A DNA stretch of 64,000 bases from Chamaecrista fasciculata. Lineage: Eukaryota > Streptophyta > Magnoliopsida > Fabales > Fabaceae. Positions 23,782 through 35,201 of this stretch are shown here, in pieces. A model generated the notes under the pieces. It was not told the origin of the DNA and searched no databases. It saw only the letters and a program-made list of their open reading frames with translations. Location: assembly GCA_003254925.1 (NCBI GenBank), contig QANZ01000236.1, forward strand, positions 21,743-85,742. Direction: 5' to 3'. Positions within the stretch are counted from its first letter, which is position 1; every line of letters begins with the position of its first letter. Both the position numbers and the translations under genes were made by a program.

Positions 23782-24348
23782 CTAATTACCATTTGTTGAA
23801 GAGAAATGGAAGGTATGATGGGTAGAGTGAGAAGAAGGAGAAGAAGAATCTTGATCTATATTCCTACTACCACTACCACTACTACCCTCTTTGCTCTTGT
23901 TACTCTTCTTCTTCTTATAAGGGATGCCTCTAGCCTTAGCTTGGCACTCCCTCACCTCTCTCAAGTACACCCTTATCGCCCCGCTGGCGAAGGGGTTAGT
24001 TTCAGGTGTACCCCCGTTTTCCTCATAGGCAGCCCTGAGGCGGCCGATGAGCGCATCAAGGCTGCCCCAGGCTTGCCGGAGAGGGCACGTGCAGGGTGCG
24101 GGGGGCTCGGCTTTGCCGTAGAACATGCAGCCGTCCATGTGGACCTTGGTCTTGCCGAACTGGTCGAGGTACCGGAGGAACTCGAGAACATGGTTCCAAT
24201 TGCAGTCAGCCACGCTCACCGATGGCCTTTGGTTCTTCAAGTATTGGCCAAAAGTGTTCCAATCTCTTCTCTTTTGGGACTCATATCGGCTAAGTGTTGG
24301 TGTTGTTGATGAGCTCCATGATGATGATCCATCTTCTGTTGAGGACAT
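23782..24348 (-). CDS. LSH10: ALOG-domain protein, LSH10-like transcription regulator
   Basis: This single-exon gene encodes 188 residues. The ALOG domain spans about residues 18-146: [33 protein letters not shown], then the zinc-ribbon insert with H70, C74, C86 and C88 ([14 protein letters not shown]), [19 protein letters not shown] and the basic end [10 protein letters not shown], which serves as nuclear localisation signal. ALOG proteins are plant-specific nuclear DNA-binding regulators of light-dependent growth and of boundary and organ development. I chose the ATG at 24348 ([10 protein letters not shown]) because the length then fits the family. The frame stays open 81 codons further upstream, but that part is leader-like and hydrophobic/Ser-rich. 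The Ser/His-rich tail after residue 150 is variable in the family. Motif resemblance is closest to Arabidopsis LSH10; the exact orthologue is uncertain. Confidence 0.95.
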   Translation of the reverse strand: MSSTEDGSSSWSSSTTPTLSRYESQKRRDWNTFGQYLKNQRPSVSVADCNWNHVLEFLRYLDQFGKTKVHMDGCMFYGKAEPPAPCTCPLRQAWGSLDALIGRLRAAYEENGGTPETNPFASGAIRVYLREVRECQAKARGIPYKKKKSNKSKEGSSGSGSRNIDQDSSSPSSHSTHHTFHFSSTNGN

Positions 24349-24591
24349 GGTGATTGATGAAATGAATGAATTGGTTGAAAGATTATCGATCTCTTGGTTT
24401 AATTTCTCTCCTGTTTGATGCTCAAGATCTGATCTTTTGAAGTGGGTTGGGTTTGGTTTAGTTGTTTTTGGAAGGAAAAGGGAGTGTGTGTTAGTATAGG
24501 ACAAAGTAAGGTGAGAAAGTGAGAAATGGAGGTGAAAGGAATAGGAGAAGGTTAAGAGAGAGAGAGGGAATAATTTCACACTTAATTTCAT

Positions 24592-26371
24592 TCACTAGTA
24601 TAATACACTACTTACATCATTCATTGGGCTACTACCTGCTAATTTGTGTGATGAATATTGATTAGACATCTTATGGGGGCCATCCATCTTATTTTCTTCT
24701 TTCTTTCTTTTTTCTTTCTTTGTTGAATAAATTAATAATTTAGTCCAAAAATATTACTGAGCTAACAATTCGGTCCCTGAACGATTAAAATATACAGTTT
24801 AGTCTCTGAAAGATCAAAACGGTATACTTATTAATTTTTTTATGTACAAAATAGTATACTATGTTTTAATCTTCCAGAGACTAAATAGTATACCGTTTTG
24901 ATCTTTCTGGGACAAAAAGTCTATTATAAACTTTTAAGGACTGTGTTGTCAGCTTAGTTATCTTTTAATGACTAAATTGTTAGTTTACTCTTCTTTTTCT
25001 TTCCTATTGTAGTGGTGTTAATTAATTAACTTTTATATAGCTAGTATAGATTTCAATTACTGTTATCAACCAAGTCTTATGAGAGATGATTACAGGTAAA
25101 CTGGATTTAAACACGAACATGTATCAAAATTAATTTTATCATTAAATCTTACAAATTAAAGATTGAATTCTCAAATTCAAATCTAATAAGCTTAGAGAAA
25201 TTTTGAAATAAATTATTTTTTTAATTAATATTCAATTTTTTTATCAATTTCTTTATACAAACTATCGAAAATAAAAAATAAATAAAGATAAATGTATTAT
25301 TAAATTATTTTAATATACATAAAATATTTAATATTTTATTTTTATAATTTAATATTTTAAATATCATGTTTTTATATAAAAATAAATATTATTACTATTA
25401 TAAGTAGGGTATAGATGTATAGTACTTCCTTACTCAATTTTAGATCTATATTGAGATTAGACTTGGCTCGTAAAGATACAATCTCAATATATTCATTATA
25501 TATATATATATGAATATTATGATCATTCTTAATCATATCTAGTTAAAATATTAATTAATTTTTCCATTTTCTATTTTATTTTCGTCAAAATTGAATATTT
25601 ATATATCATTGATGGTAGTGAGTAATATGACATTTTCACCAAGAAATATTACTGTTTGGGACAGTGGTAAGTGAATTGCACCTTAGATTGAGGAACTTAA
25701 GTTCAAATTAGCTCTGCAGTAGTCGATATTATTGAAATGACTTTAACTATTCGCTTTTGATTTGAATGAGATAATTGGTCTTTGTCTTGACAATTATACA
25801 AATAGGTTGGAAAAAACTATGGTTATACAAAAAACAACATTGTCATTGTAAGTTTGATAGGGATAAATTATTAGACATGAAAAAACAAAATATTTTTTAT
25901 GTTTGAAGATGAGATTCAAACTTCTCCCATTTGATTAAGGGACCAAATAAAGAAGGACCATTATACTACACTCTTGTGGTGCTAAATTGAGAGAGAGGAT
26001 AGACATTTGTTGTTTAGCTGTACTACTTATTTTTTGCAAAAGAATATGTTTTCTTTATTTTGGTAAGAGATATTAATGGAGAAGATCCTATCCATTTCAT
26101 TTTCAAACCATAATTATCGCCTTTTATGATCATTATAATTAGCTTATCTAAGACGAGATGCATAATTCAAATCACTAATTCCAATACCCACTACAACCTA
26201 TATAGCTATACCTAGCTGACATATACTTTGAATATATTATCCTAATTACGAAAATAAGTGCATATGCATGTATGTACAATTAACATACCCAAAAAGGGTT
26301 AGCTAGATATATAGCTAGTGTTTTGTAGTTTAAAAATCGGAAATAATTAGTGCCTTCTTCGTTCACTAATT

Positions 26372-26452
<81 letters not shown>

Positions 26453-27608
26453 TTATATTTAAGATTTCAATGGTAAATGCGTTTAATCAATGTGAGAAGA
26501 CTATTATTTTTAATCCAATATATATTTAATAAAGATCGTTCGAGAATCTCACTGACTATTTCTCCTTTCCTCTATGGCTGTTTAATCAGTAGTGCAATTA
26601 TTGTGCAAAAGCCACCAAAAGGGCCTCAAATAGGTTCAAAACAGCCAAAAGAAAACAAGAGATAAATTTAAAATAAATATGTAAATTCAATTAAACTTTG
26701 ATTCAAATAAAAAAGTAAATAAGTGACCTACTGAAATCAAAATATTTTTTCATGCCCAATGAAAATTAATAGAAATTTAAAAATAACTTATTAACTAATA
26801 TTTTGGGATGATCAAAATACTCATATTCAATAGAGACTCGCAAATTTTATCTTATGAGTTTAAGTACTGATCTGAGTCCAACTTCAACGAGTTCAGACTC
26901 GAATATAGTGGTACCCTACATCTAATATTAAATATGTATATATATATAATAATAATAATTTAAAACTTTATGTATTGAGAAAATATTTATTTGTATGAAT
27001 AAAATATTAATTAGTTCATACATATTGAAGTACTGATATATTTTTATTTATGTTTATTTTTTTTTATTTTAGTTGTTATAAATATAAAAAATTATTGAAA
27101 ATAAATTTTATATTAATAAAAATATAATTTATTTTATAATTTCTCTAAATCCGAGTCTGGATTATAAAGTTTAGAGTTTAGACTATTCGGCGTGTTCAAA
27201 TATAAGGAATGATTGTAACACTCACTCATATCTAAGTTTAAATCTAGATATCATAATACTCTGCTCATAACTATCCTACTGATATCTTCACATTATACAG
27301 TAGAAAATAAATTCACAGTCTGTTATATATGTTAGTAAATTAACTTCTTGTGAACTGAATCAATTATAGCTATCGACCTGTACAACCTTTGAATTGGACA
27401 AAATATATAGAATCTCTACTACTGTTGATATTTTTTCTTGAGGCGTCGGTTTATGTGGAGATACATAATTCATATGTACATACATATATAGATATATAGA
27501 TGTGAACGAAATCTACTGTTTGACATTTTGGATGAAGCTCTTACCACTGTCCTTGTCAATTTGACATCATTGGAATATGCACGTTACAATTTATATAATT
27601 ATATATAT
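24592..27608. other. Promoter side of the LSH gene and gene-poor spacer
   Basis: The LSH leader reaches to at least 24420 with (ga)n-rich sequence at 24555-24570. At about 24727-24990 there is a small foldback element (taatttagtcc ... ggactgtgttgtcagc). No gene is seen further on; the sequence is AT-rich, with (TC)n(AT)n at 26374-26452. Confidence 0.5.
26374..26452. repeat. (TC)n followed by (AT)n microsatellite
   Basis: About 28 TC repeats run directly into about 11 AT repeats. Confidence 0.95.
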
Positions 27609-28465
27609 AGGAAAAACACTGTTTTGGTCCTAATGTTTATCTTAAATTCTAGTTTGGTCCATAATTAATATTTTTTGTTCCATTTGGGTCCTTGATGTTT
27701 CCTAAAAGTTTTGTTTTGGTCCTTTAACTATTGAATATGACAATATCTCTCTTGTTTCAACTCCAAATTAATACGATGAAATCAGAGCTATAAATTATAT
27801 TTGATGAGTCCTTTCTTTATCCAGTTGAGTCCGTCAGTAAACAAGATCAAATTGAACTTGAAATCGAGTTTGAAAGTAGACTGCTCATTTCATAAAATTG
27901 GTCATATCTCTCGTTTTAAATTCGAATGTGACAAAATTGAAAATACGAGTTACTCTTGACGAATTCTTTTTTTTTTCTAGTTGAGACCGTTAACAATAAG
28001 GTTAAATAGAGTACTCTGAAAGTTGATATTGATGTTTTGATCAAACTCACTTTAGGTGTACTATTTGATTTTATTAACCAATAACTCCAATTGGATAGAG
28101 AAAGAAGTAAGAACCCATCAAAAGTAACTTAAAGCCCTGATTTCGTTGTTTTCGAACTTGAAACGAGATATAATGAAATTCGTGAAATAAGTGGGCAATT
28201 TTTTAGCCCCATTTCATACTTAATTTGACCTCATGTGCTGATATAACTCCAACTGCTGGGCAAAGAAAGAATTCATCAAATTAACCCACAACTCTAATTT
28301 TATCACATTTATCATATTTGAAACGATAAAGATATAACCACATTCAATAGTTAATGACTAATTGTGAAATTCGCTAAGGACCAAAATGAAACTATTAGAA
28401 AACATTAAGACTTAAAATGGAATAACAAATATTAAGGACCAAAATAGAATTTTAACCTGTATATA
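27609..28465. repeat. 0.85-kb inverted-repeat element (copy 2)
   Basis: The ends gaaaaacactgttttggtcctaatg and attaaggaccaaaatagaattttaac are inverse. It has the same interior phrases as copy 1 (gaaatcagagctataaa, gatgagtcctttctttatccag). Confidence 0.7.
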
Positions 28466-28726
28466 TTTCTGGTAAAAAAGAACATACTATTTATATTATA
28501 TACAATACGTTGTGTCGACCCATGAAACCTTATATTAATATGTACCTAAAGGTTTCTTCGGTGCATCTATCTCTGCAAGATGGCATGCATGGCACAAAAT
28601 ACATGGCCGTACCTGTACTTCCTTTGGCATCTTTCCCCCCATTAATTAACTTAACTTTCTGTAGATATTCTTTATGCATACTGCTTTTATGGTTTTATCA
28701 CACACACATATATATATATATATATA
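28466..28726. other. Short spacer ending in an AT microsatellite
   Basis: No gene is seen. A (CA)n(TA)n tract at 28700-28727 directly precedes the LTR-like segment. Confidence 0.5.
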
Positions 28727-31700
28727 TGATGAACTAGGTTCTGGTCGGGGGTCATTACCTGGTTCAGATGAAGCAACTCTGGGTTCAAGGTTACCTGCAA
28801 GACAATGAACACACAGGGTGACCCTGCGATTCACCTCTGATGCTTAAGTTAGTAAGGGTTTGTGAGCTCGATAATCTCAATTGACTGAGTAGAGAGCGTA
28901 CCTTTTTCCAGTGTGAAGGGTTAACCTTTTATACTGGCTGAGGGCAATCTGTTGTGATCTTGCCATAAATGCCTAGATACTTGATTGTGATCCTGGCCGA
29001 TCTGATTGTGATCCTTAGCTCCCACGAAATTTCCTTTTCTGTGAAAGGTGCCTTGATGACCAAGGCGTTATAAAAGGGAAGGATCTCTGATTAACCTGTC
29101 TTGATTGACAGCGGATCTTGCGCGATCCTTGATTGGTTCCTGATTGATTCAGGGAATGTTTCCTTATTTGTTGGTGCGTGGACGCCCATATTCCCCATGA
29201 CTGTGGGCGTCCTTGACTGAGCGAGAATGTACGGCGTTCATGCCTATGTGACCCATCCGGTGGGCTTGTGGCCTGCTGGACCAAGGGCATGTTGTGCCAT
29301 TTGGGCCTCTCGATTATTGGGCCTATTATCACTAGTCCCAACAAAAGAAGTGAAGCTCTGTCCCCATCAGTGGAGTCCCCTTCGAGGGCGTTCTCGACAC
29401 TGCTGCAACCCTATGGGCGTCGTCGTCGTAGACGCCGCGGGTTCTCTCAGCAACTTTGGGCGTTTGCGTTCTGGCTAGAGATGGCGTTTTTGTCAACAAA
29501 CCTTTGTCCTTCCAACTTTTTCCTGTTGACGTCATGTGTCACGCTTTCTGCTGCATGTTTGTGGGGCGTGGCCACGTGTCACGTAGTTATTGGCTCCAGT
29601 CCGTAATGATGGTAAAGGAGGGAATCGAGGGTGGTGCATTTATGGCCACTTTGCGGTTACCGATACCCACAAACCAAAACCGCCATTTTGCTCTTTCTTT
29701 CTCCATTTGAAATCAAGCATTTCTCTCTCCGTCACAAATTCTCTCTTCCTCCTCCATCTTTTGGGCTGCTATTCGCCAGAATTCCCTGCTACTTCCGCCG
29801 CCAGCATTTATAGCTGCTAGCTTTGGTAAGTGTCCTGAACTAGATTCTTCATTTTGAGAGTGGTTTCTGGGTTTTTGCTTTGAGTTTTACTCATTGTGTT
29901 CTTCGCGTTCTTCGCAGTGTTCATCACCATTATCCTTCGAGGACTTCGCTTCAATCTGCCAGAATGTCTGACTTCGATGAATGTAAGTTTTCTAAACTTT
30001 CTCCTTCATCTTCTTCATCTTCTTCCTCGTGTGAGTTTTGGTCTGAGTTTGGTGATCAACCGCAACCGCTGAAGATCATTTTTCCAAACGACCCATTTTT
30101 CCCTGAGGGTGTTTCCCCCCTTTTTGCTGGTGATTGGAGCAAAATCCTACATCAACTGGGTTTTTAATGTCGTGTTTCCTCAGCTGCTGGTGTTGGGACA
30201 AAGGCATCCGCGTCGACAGTGCCTGGGCCATCTGCTCCTTCCGTGTCAACGCCACCTGGGCCTTCTCCCTCTCCTATGGATAGGAGGAATGGAGATGCGG
30301 GGGCGTCCTCTTCGAGAACGCCACAAGAAGTCGACCAAATTCCTGAGGATCTTTTGTCGTCGACGCCTTCGGAGACTCGTGAGGCGTTATCTCCATTGCC
30401 TGAGAGGGTTTCTGAGGGTGAGGCGTCCTCAGGCCACGAAGGGTTTGGAGGTGCTCAAGTGCCTATATGGACATCCATCGGTGATGACCAACCTCAACAA
30501 GTGATTTACGAGAACGAGGTCGATTTTATCCTTTATCCCGACTGGTTTTTATGCCTTAGCCACAAGTTGGGGAATGTCCCATGGCTCGAGGAGGAGCCCA
30601 CACCTTGTGGCGCTGAAAGGAGTGAGGTCATGCGTGATGCACGTCCCGTGGTTGATTGGGTCGTCAGAGATTGGAGGAGGACGTCCAGAAACCACATACT
30701 AAAGAGACTGACTCAAGGGTAGAACAATATCGCATGTACAACTTTGGAGTAGACAAGCTTAAGGAGCTTAACAAGAGTTTGATCAAGTCCTCGCGGCGTC
30801 GACGCCATGCGGGGTGCCGGATCTCGACTTTGAGTCACTTGGGTGAAGCGCCTGATCTGTACTACACTGATGGGAGGGGCTTCCTCATAGGCGAAGATGT
30901 TCTTAAGGGATGTGACACAGAGATGTCGTTCCATCCTGCTAAAATGGACTTGCTTTCCATCCTGAATACTTGTCCTGTTCAAGTGAGTGCCAACGGGTGG
31001 CGGATTCTACTTGCTTTCGTTGCAAAATGCCAGAGAGACGGCGTTGTCACCACGGCACGCTTGTTCCTAAACTTTTTCTATGCCCGCTGGGTTGATAAAT
31101 GCTTCATTTCCTTCTACCGGCGCCCTGGGCGCCCTAACAATCTCGATCATGCCATCAGCAATCCTCACGAGTGGCAAAAGAAGTTTGTCTTTATCAGAGA
31201 GTCAGGCCTGAACGCCCTTTCTGGGTTCGCGCGTCGGATGAGCGCGCCATGTTTCCCTTGTCATGGAGGAGGCCGCGGATCGGGCCGTTTGAGTGTAATT
31301 GGTGGGATCTCACTGTCGAGGAACGTTTGGCGGCCTTGCGGTTGGTCACCATGGACCTTTTGTATCCCAAATGTTGTATGTGTTTTATGCTTTCCTTTGT
31401 GTATGTGCATCGTAATCTTTGTTGATTTTTTCTAAGTATTGCTTTGTTTGGCCTGTAGTGGATGAGGCTTCCCTGGCCGATGTCATCGGGAGCAAGCGCT
31501 CTCGCCAGGAGAAAGGTAAGGAGAAGGCGGTGGAGTCTTCCAAGAAAAAGAAGCCTGCCTCTATTCCCGTGAAACCTGGGAAGCTATCTATTCGCGATCC
31601 TACCGATGCCCCGAGATCCTCGACTCCATCTGGCGGTTATGGAAAAGAATCTGCTCCTCCCTCGTCGAAAGGGGGCAAGGCGTCGTCACGGAAACGTGCG

Positions 31701-33113
31701 CGCTCAGCTGTTGAGACTCCGCTCATTCGGGCTGTTCCAGAGGCTGGACAATTTGATGCTCTGGCGGTTTTCGCCAATTGCCTTTATGAGGCCGTTGCGG
31801 TAAAGAGAGATGATCTGGCCAGGGCGTCTACGTAGAACACCTAGGATCCCTCGGAAGAGACCACCCAATTTCTGCTTGCGGCTGTGCTGCGAGTTCTGGC
31901 TAACAGAATATCCAGAATAGATCTTATTTCTGAGAGGGACGACGCTCGAGAGGACGCCAAAAATCTGCGTCGCGTAACGGAGGAGGCCACAGAAGAGCTG
32001 AATATGACCAAGGCATCCCGGGACTCTCTGAAGATCGGATATGACCGAAGGGGTAAACTGCTGCAAGAGGCCACTGACCTAATCAGTGGTCTGAACGATA
32101 AAGTTGCTAGCCTCGAAGCCGAGGTGCAAACTCGCAAGGAGCGCCATGCAGCCCTCAAGGAGTTGGCCATGAGGAAAATCAAGTGGAAGGGCTCTCAGTA
32201 CAACTACATTGGCTTCAAGAACGCCATTAGCCAGTTGAGATTACGCAACCCCAACTTGGATATTTCGGGGATCTGCCCGAACAAGATAGCCGATGGCAGG
32301 ATGATTCGTGACCCTATTGATTCCGATTCTGCATTTCAGATCCCCAAAATGCCCAAGAACTATGACTTAGAGGGATATAAGTCAGGGGTGATGAGAATTT
32401 TCCCTGGTTCGCTGATTATGAGGTTCCTCTTCCAGGTCAGGACGCCTCGGGGCTAGAGGGCGCTGATGTTGAGATTGTCCGTGTTGCTGAGGACAAAACC
32501 GTGGCCGCCGAAGGTTACAACGCCGAAGACAAGAACGCAGATGGAGATTTGGGCGCTGACGCCGATGAGGTCGTGAAAGCTGATGCCCAGACTGGTGCTA
32601 GGAGCGATGAAGGCCTCACAGAGCCTGAGGGCATTGACGGCAAGGGCGCTGATGGCGAGGACATCACCATGGCTCATATCGTGGAGGATACTCCTGTTGA
32701 TGCTTAGGCCTGCGTGCCTATGTTTATTTTGTCGTTGGGCCTGCGTGCCCTTATTATGTTGGATTTGTTGTGTCTTTCATGCCACTTTTACTTGATATGG
32801 TGTGGCCTTTGAGCCACTTTTTGGATATTTGGGCGGTGACGCCCTTTAAATTTACGTTGTTAGTTTAGCCATCTTTGCTTATAGCGCTTTATGCCTTGCT
32901 TTGCACGCCATGCTTGACTTGCGTTTTCCATGCTTTGATTCAATTATTGTATTGTTTGGACGTTAAAGTGCTACCTCGCGATGGGCACGCTTTGAGCGTT
33001 TGTGTATCATACGCTAAGTTTTTGACTAGTCATCCAAGGGAGGGACGGTCCGCATGGTTAGTGAGTGCCATACTCACAAGGCTCCTTCGAGGGCCTTTTT
33101 GTTGCTGTTCCTG
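28727..33113 (+). mobile_element. Broken gag-bearing LTR element (gypsy-type fossil)
   Basis: An LTR-like segment of about 605 bases (28727-29331, ends TGAT..ATCA) is followed by GC-richer sequence. About 29960-32700 reads on the plus strand, in pieces, like the gag-type protein that plant annotations call putative gypsy type transposon (VSANGWRILLAFVAKCQRDG, HEWQKKFVFIRESG). A Lys/Ser-rich and then coiled-coil part follows. No pol (protease, reverse transcriptase, integrase) is seen, and no second LTR is found before a different LTR begins at 33114. It is a broken, gag-only or LARD-like fossil with several interruptions. It cannot be dated without an LTR pair. Confidence 0.7.
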
Positions 33114-33376
33114 TTGGGAATCCTAGGCGCCTAAGGCAGCGGAAGCAAAAAATTAAAATAAAAAATAACGCCTAGGTCCTATGATTCCCGAACGGATCCG
33201 CTAGTAGAATTTAAAACTTTTGGTTAGTGTTATACCTCAGAGTTTCAAACTGATAGTTGTACGGGGGGAGTTCCACGGATCCACTCCCAGAGTTCTCCCT
33301 CTGCCAGTAATCCACACGAACAGTTTCTTTGATCACCGAGGTGCTAGCCTCCAAATTCTTTTCTCAAAAGAATTTC
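33114..33376 (+). mobile_element. LTR fragment (copia-like fossil), inverse of the one at 1-392
   Basis: It starts TGTTGGGAATCC and matches 392-130 of the window in reverse orientation with only scattered differences. It stops at the single N at 33377, so its right part is missing or misassembled. Confidence 0.6.
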
Positions 33377-34900
33377 NAGTAATTAGGGTATCTTCGAGTT
33401 TTGTTCCGTTAATTTTCAATGGTATGTGGTTTAGTAAAAAAGTGAATTTTAGTTATCAAACTATGGGGTAAGTTTCATTTTAGTCCTAAAACTAGTTTTT
33501 GTTCCATTTTAACTTTTAAACTTTCACATTTGTTCCATTTTAACTTTTAAACTTTCACATTTGTTCCATTTTGATCCTAAACCAGTTAAGATGAAGCATT
33601 TATCTCTTGTATATGTAATAAAAAAAAAAGTAAATTCTGTGGTTAAATTGTAAAGATAGTACAGGACTGCAAGTGTAAGTGATTTTAAATAGTAAATGAG
33701 AGAAAATGGAATATGGAATATGGAATATATATATATATATATATATATAGTAAGGATAAAGCAGAAAGAGTTAAAACTTAGAAGAAAATGAAATGTGTGA
33801 GACATAAAGAAAGAAGAATGATAGTAGGAATGCAATCCCATCTGTATTCCTTGATGGGAAACAAAAATATCAAATTAAAGAGATTCTCTTTGAGAATCAT
33901 ATGAGCCACAGGCACTCACTGACTCACAGATTGCAGATTGCAGAATGTAAATTGTAGAAGCAACAAAGGGACCACTTAAAGCACAAGCTTTTAAGAACTC
34001 CAATCTCAAGTCTATTTCTCTTTCAATTTTTTATATATTGAAAATTGAATCAAATAGAGAGGGGAAGATGTTTGTGAGCTCTCATGAACTTGACCTCTCC
34101 ATAACAAAATTCAATTTGATATAATGAGCTTGGATAATAGTAGTATTAGGATTAATTAGTGACTGAGAAGTTCTTGTATTGTACCCATCTTTTAAAGTGA
34201 ACAGAGATTAAGTTTAGCTGAAGGGATTAGTCTCTTACAATATTATAAATTCAAGTTTAAATCTTTGTTAGAAGAGATATCTACTTTTAGTGTTTGATAG
34301 TATCTCAAATAGAATTTTCTCCAACAAAAAATGTTTGACTTCACACAATTAGCACTAGAAAAAAAAAGAAGAAAGAAAGAAAGAACAGGGAGAGAATTCA
34401 AGAAATGAAGCAAAATAGTGCAAGATATATAGAGTTTAGAATAATACATGAATCCGCACATACATACATACATATGATGGAGAGAACCTATGTATGTTGT
34501 AATTTATATAGGTGTGTGAGAATATTGTTAATTCTTGGTATGTAATACAGAGATAGTAATGTTGGTTGGGGTTTGCATTTGTACCATATTTCATCAAGTG
34601 TTGCTGTCGATGCATTTATGATCAACTTTAGTGGTTGCAAGTCATGAACCTCCATTTTCCAGTTATGCCTATATATTATGCATTCTAGGTGCCTCCTTTT
34701 GTGGCTATACCATCTCCCTTAAGGGACAAGTTGTAGTAATAATAAAGCACCATATTGTCAAAAAGGAGCCACTTTGTTATTCTCACACTATTTCTCATTT
34801 ATTGGTACTTCCTACAAGTTTAGTAAAGCTAAGTTTTTGCTTTGCTTTGTTCATAATTGAATCATACCTATAGCTAGCTAGCTAGCTAACCTATGTACCA
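33377..34900. other. Gene-poor spacer upstream of the MIR319-like locus
   Basis: A 33-base unit (gttccattttaacttttaaactttcacattt) is repeated in tandem at about 33508-33575. An (AT)n tract lies at 33725-33750. 34620-34860 has open frames without domains. The last part is probably the promoter of the miRNA gene. Confidence 0.5.
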
Positions 34901-34928
34901 ACCTACCTAGTTCCACTTCATATCTATC

Positions 34929-34934
34929 TATAAA
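34929..34934 (+). promoter_or_regulatory. Likely TATA box of the MIR319-like gene
   Basis: TATAAA lies in the context ctatctataaagctcc, about 150 bases before the hairpin. No other gene start is nearby on this strand. Confidence 0.4.
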
Positions 34935-34984
34935 GCTCCTTCAATATTTGCTCAAGTAGTCTTAACTTACACTTCCACTCCCAC

Positions 34985-34986
<2 letters not shown>

Positions 34987-35016
<30 letters not shown>

Positions 35017-35063
35017 CTTCTTCTTCTTCTTCTTCTTCTTCTTCTTCTTCTTCTTCTTCTTCT
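34987..35063. repeat. (CTT)n microsatellite
   Basis: About 25 CTT units sit between the TATA-like site and the miRNA hairpin, probably inside the primary transcript. Confidence 0.95.
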
Positions 35064-35078
35064 CTGATTCTTAAAATT

Positions 35079-35201
35079 GTGGAAGTTGCAGAAATGGGAG
35101 TTCCTTGCAGCCCAAAACAGTGAGCTATATAATATAATACCTCACAACTTCTTGCTGTGTGGTTTTGGACTGAAGGGAGCTCCTAGTTCTTCATTTTCCC
35201 C
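35079..35201 (+). ncRNA. MIR319: MIR319-like microRNA precursor
   Basis: The 3' arm at 35165-35184 reads TTGGACTGAAGGGAGCTCCT, the miR319 sequence (same as the first 20 bases of the miR319c form as I remember it). The 5' arm at about 35096-35116 (gggagttccttgcagccc) pairs with it throughout, with G:U wobbles. The stem continues outward for some 17 further positions and inward through ccaaaacagtgag/ctcac. miR319 directs cleavage of TCP transcription factor mRNAs that limit leaf cell proliferation. Known MIR319/MIR159 precursors are usually about 180-200 bases with long upper stems. Here only about 48 bases separate the arms, so it is an atypical member. A degenerate or recently shortened locus cannot be excluded. 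Confidence 0.75.

Noticed and set aside
23806-24309. 167-codon plus-strand frame opposite the LSH gene
   Set aside because: It is antisense to the conserved ALOG domain and its translation is low-complexity Arg/Leu without a domain. It stays open because of the codon bias of the real gene.
34987-35063. CRISPR-like regular array
   Set aside because: It is a plain trinucleotide microsatellite. No spacer-repeat structure exists anywhere in the window.
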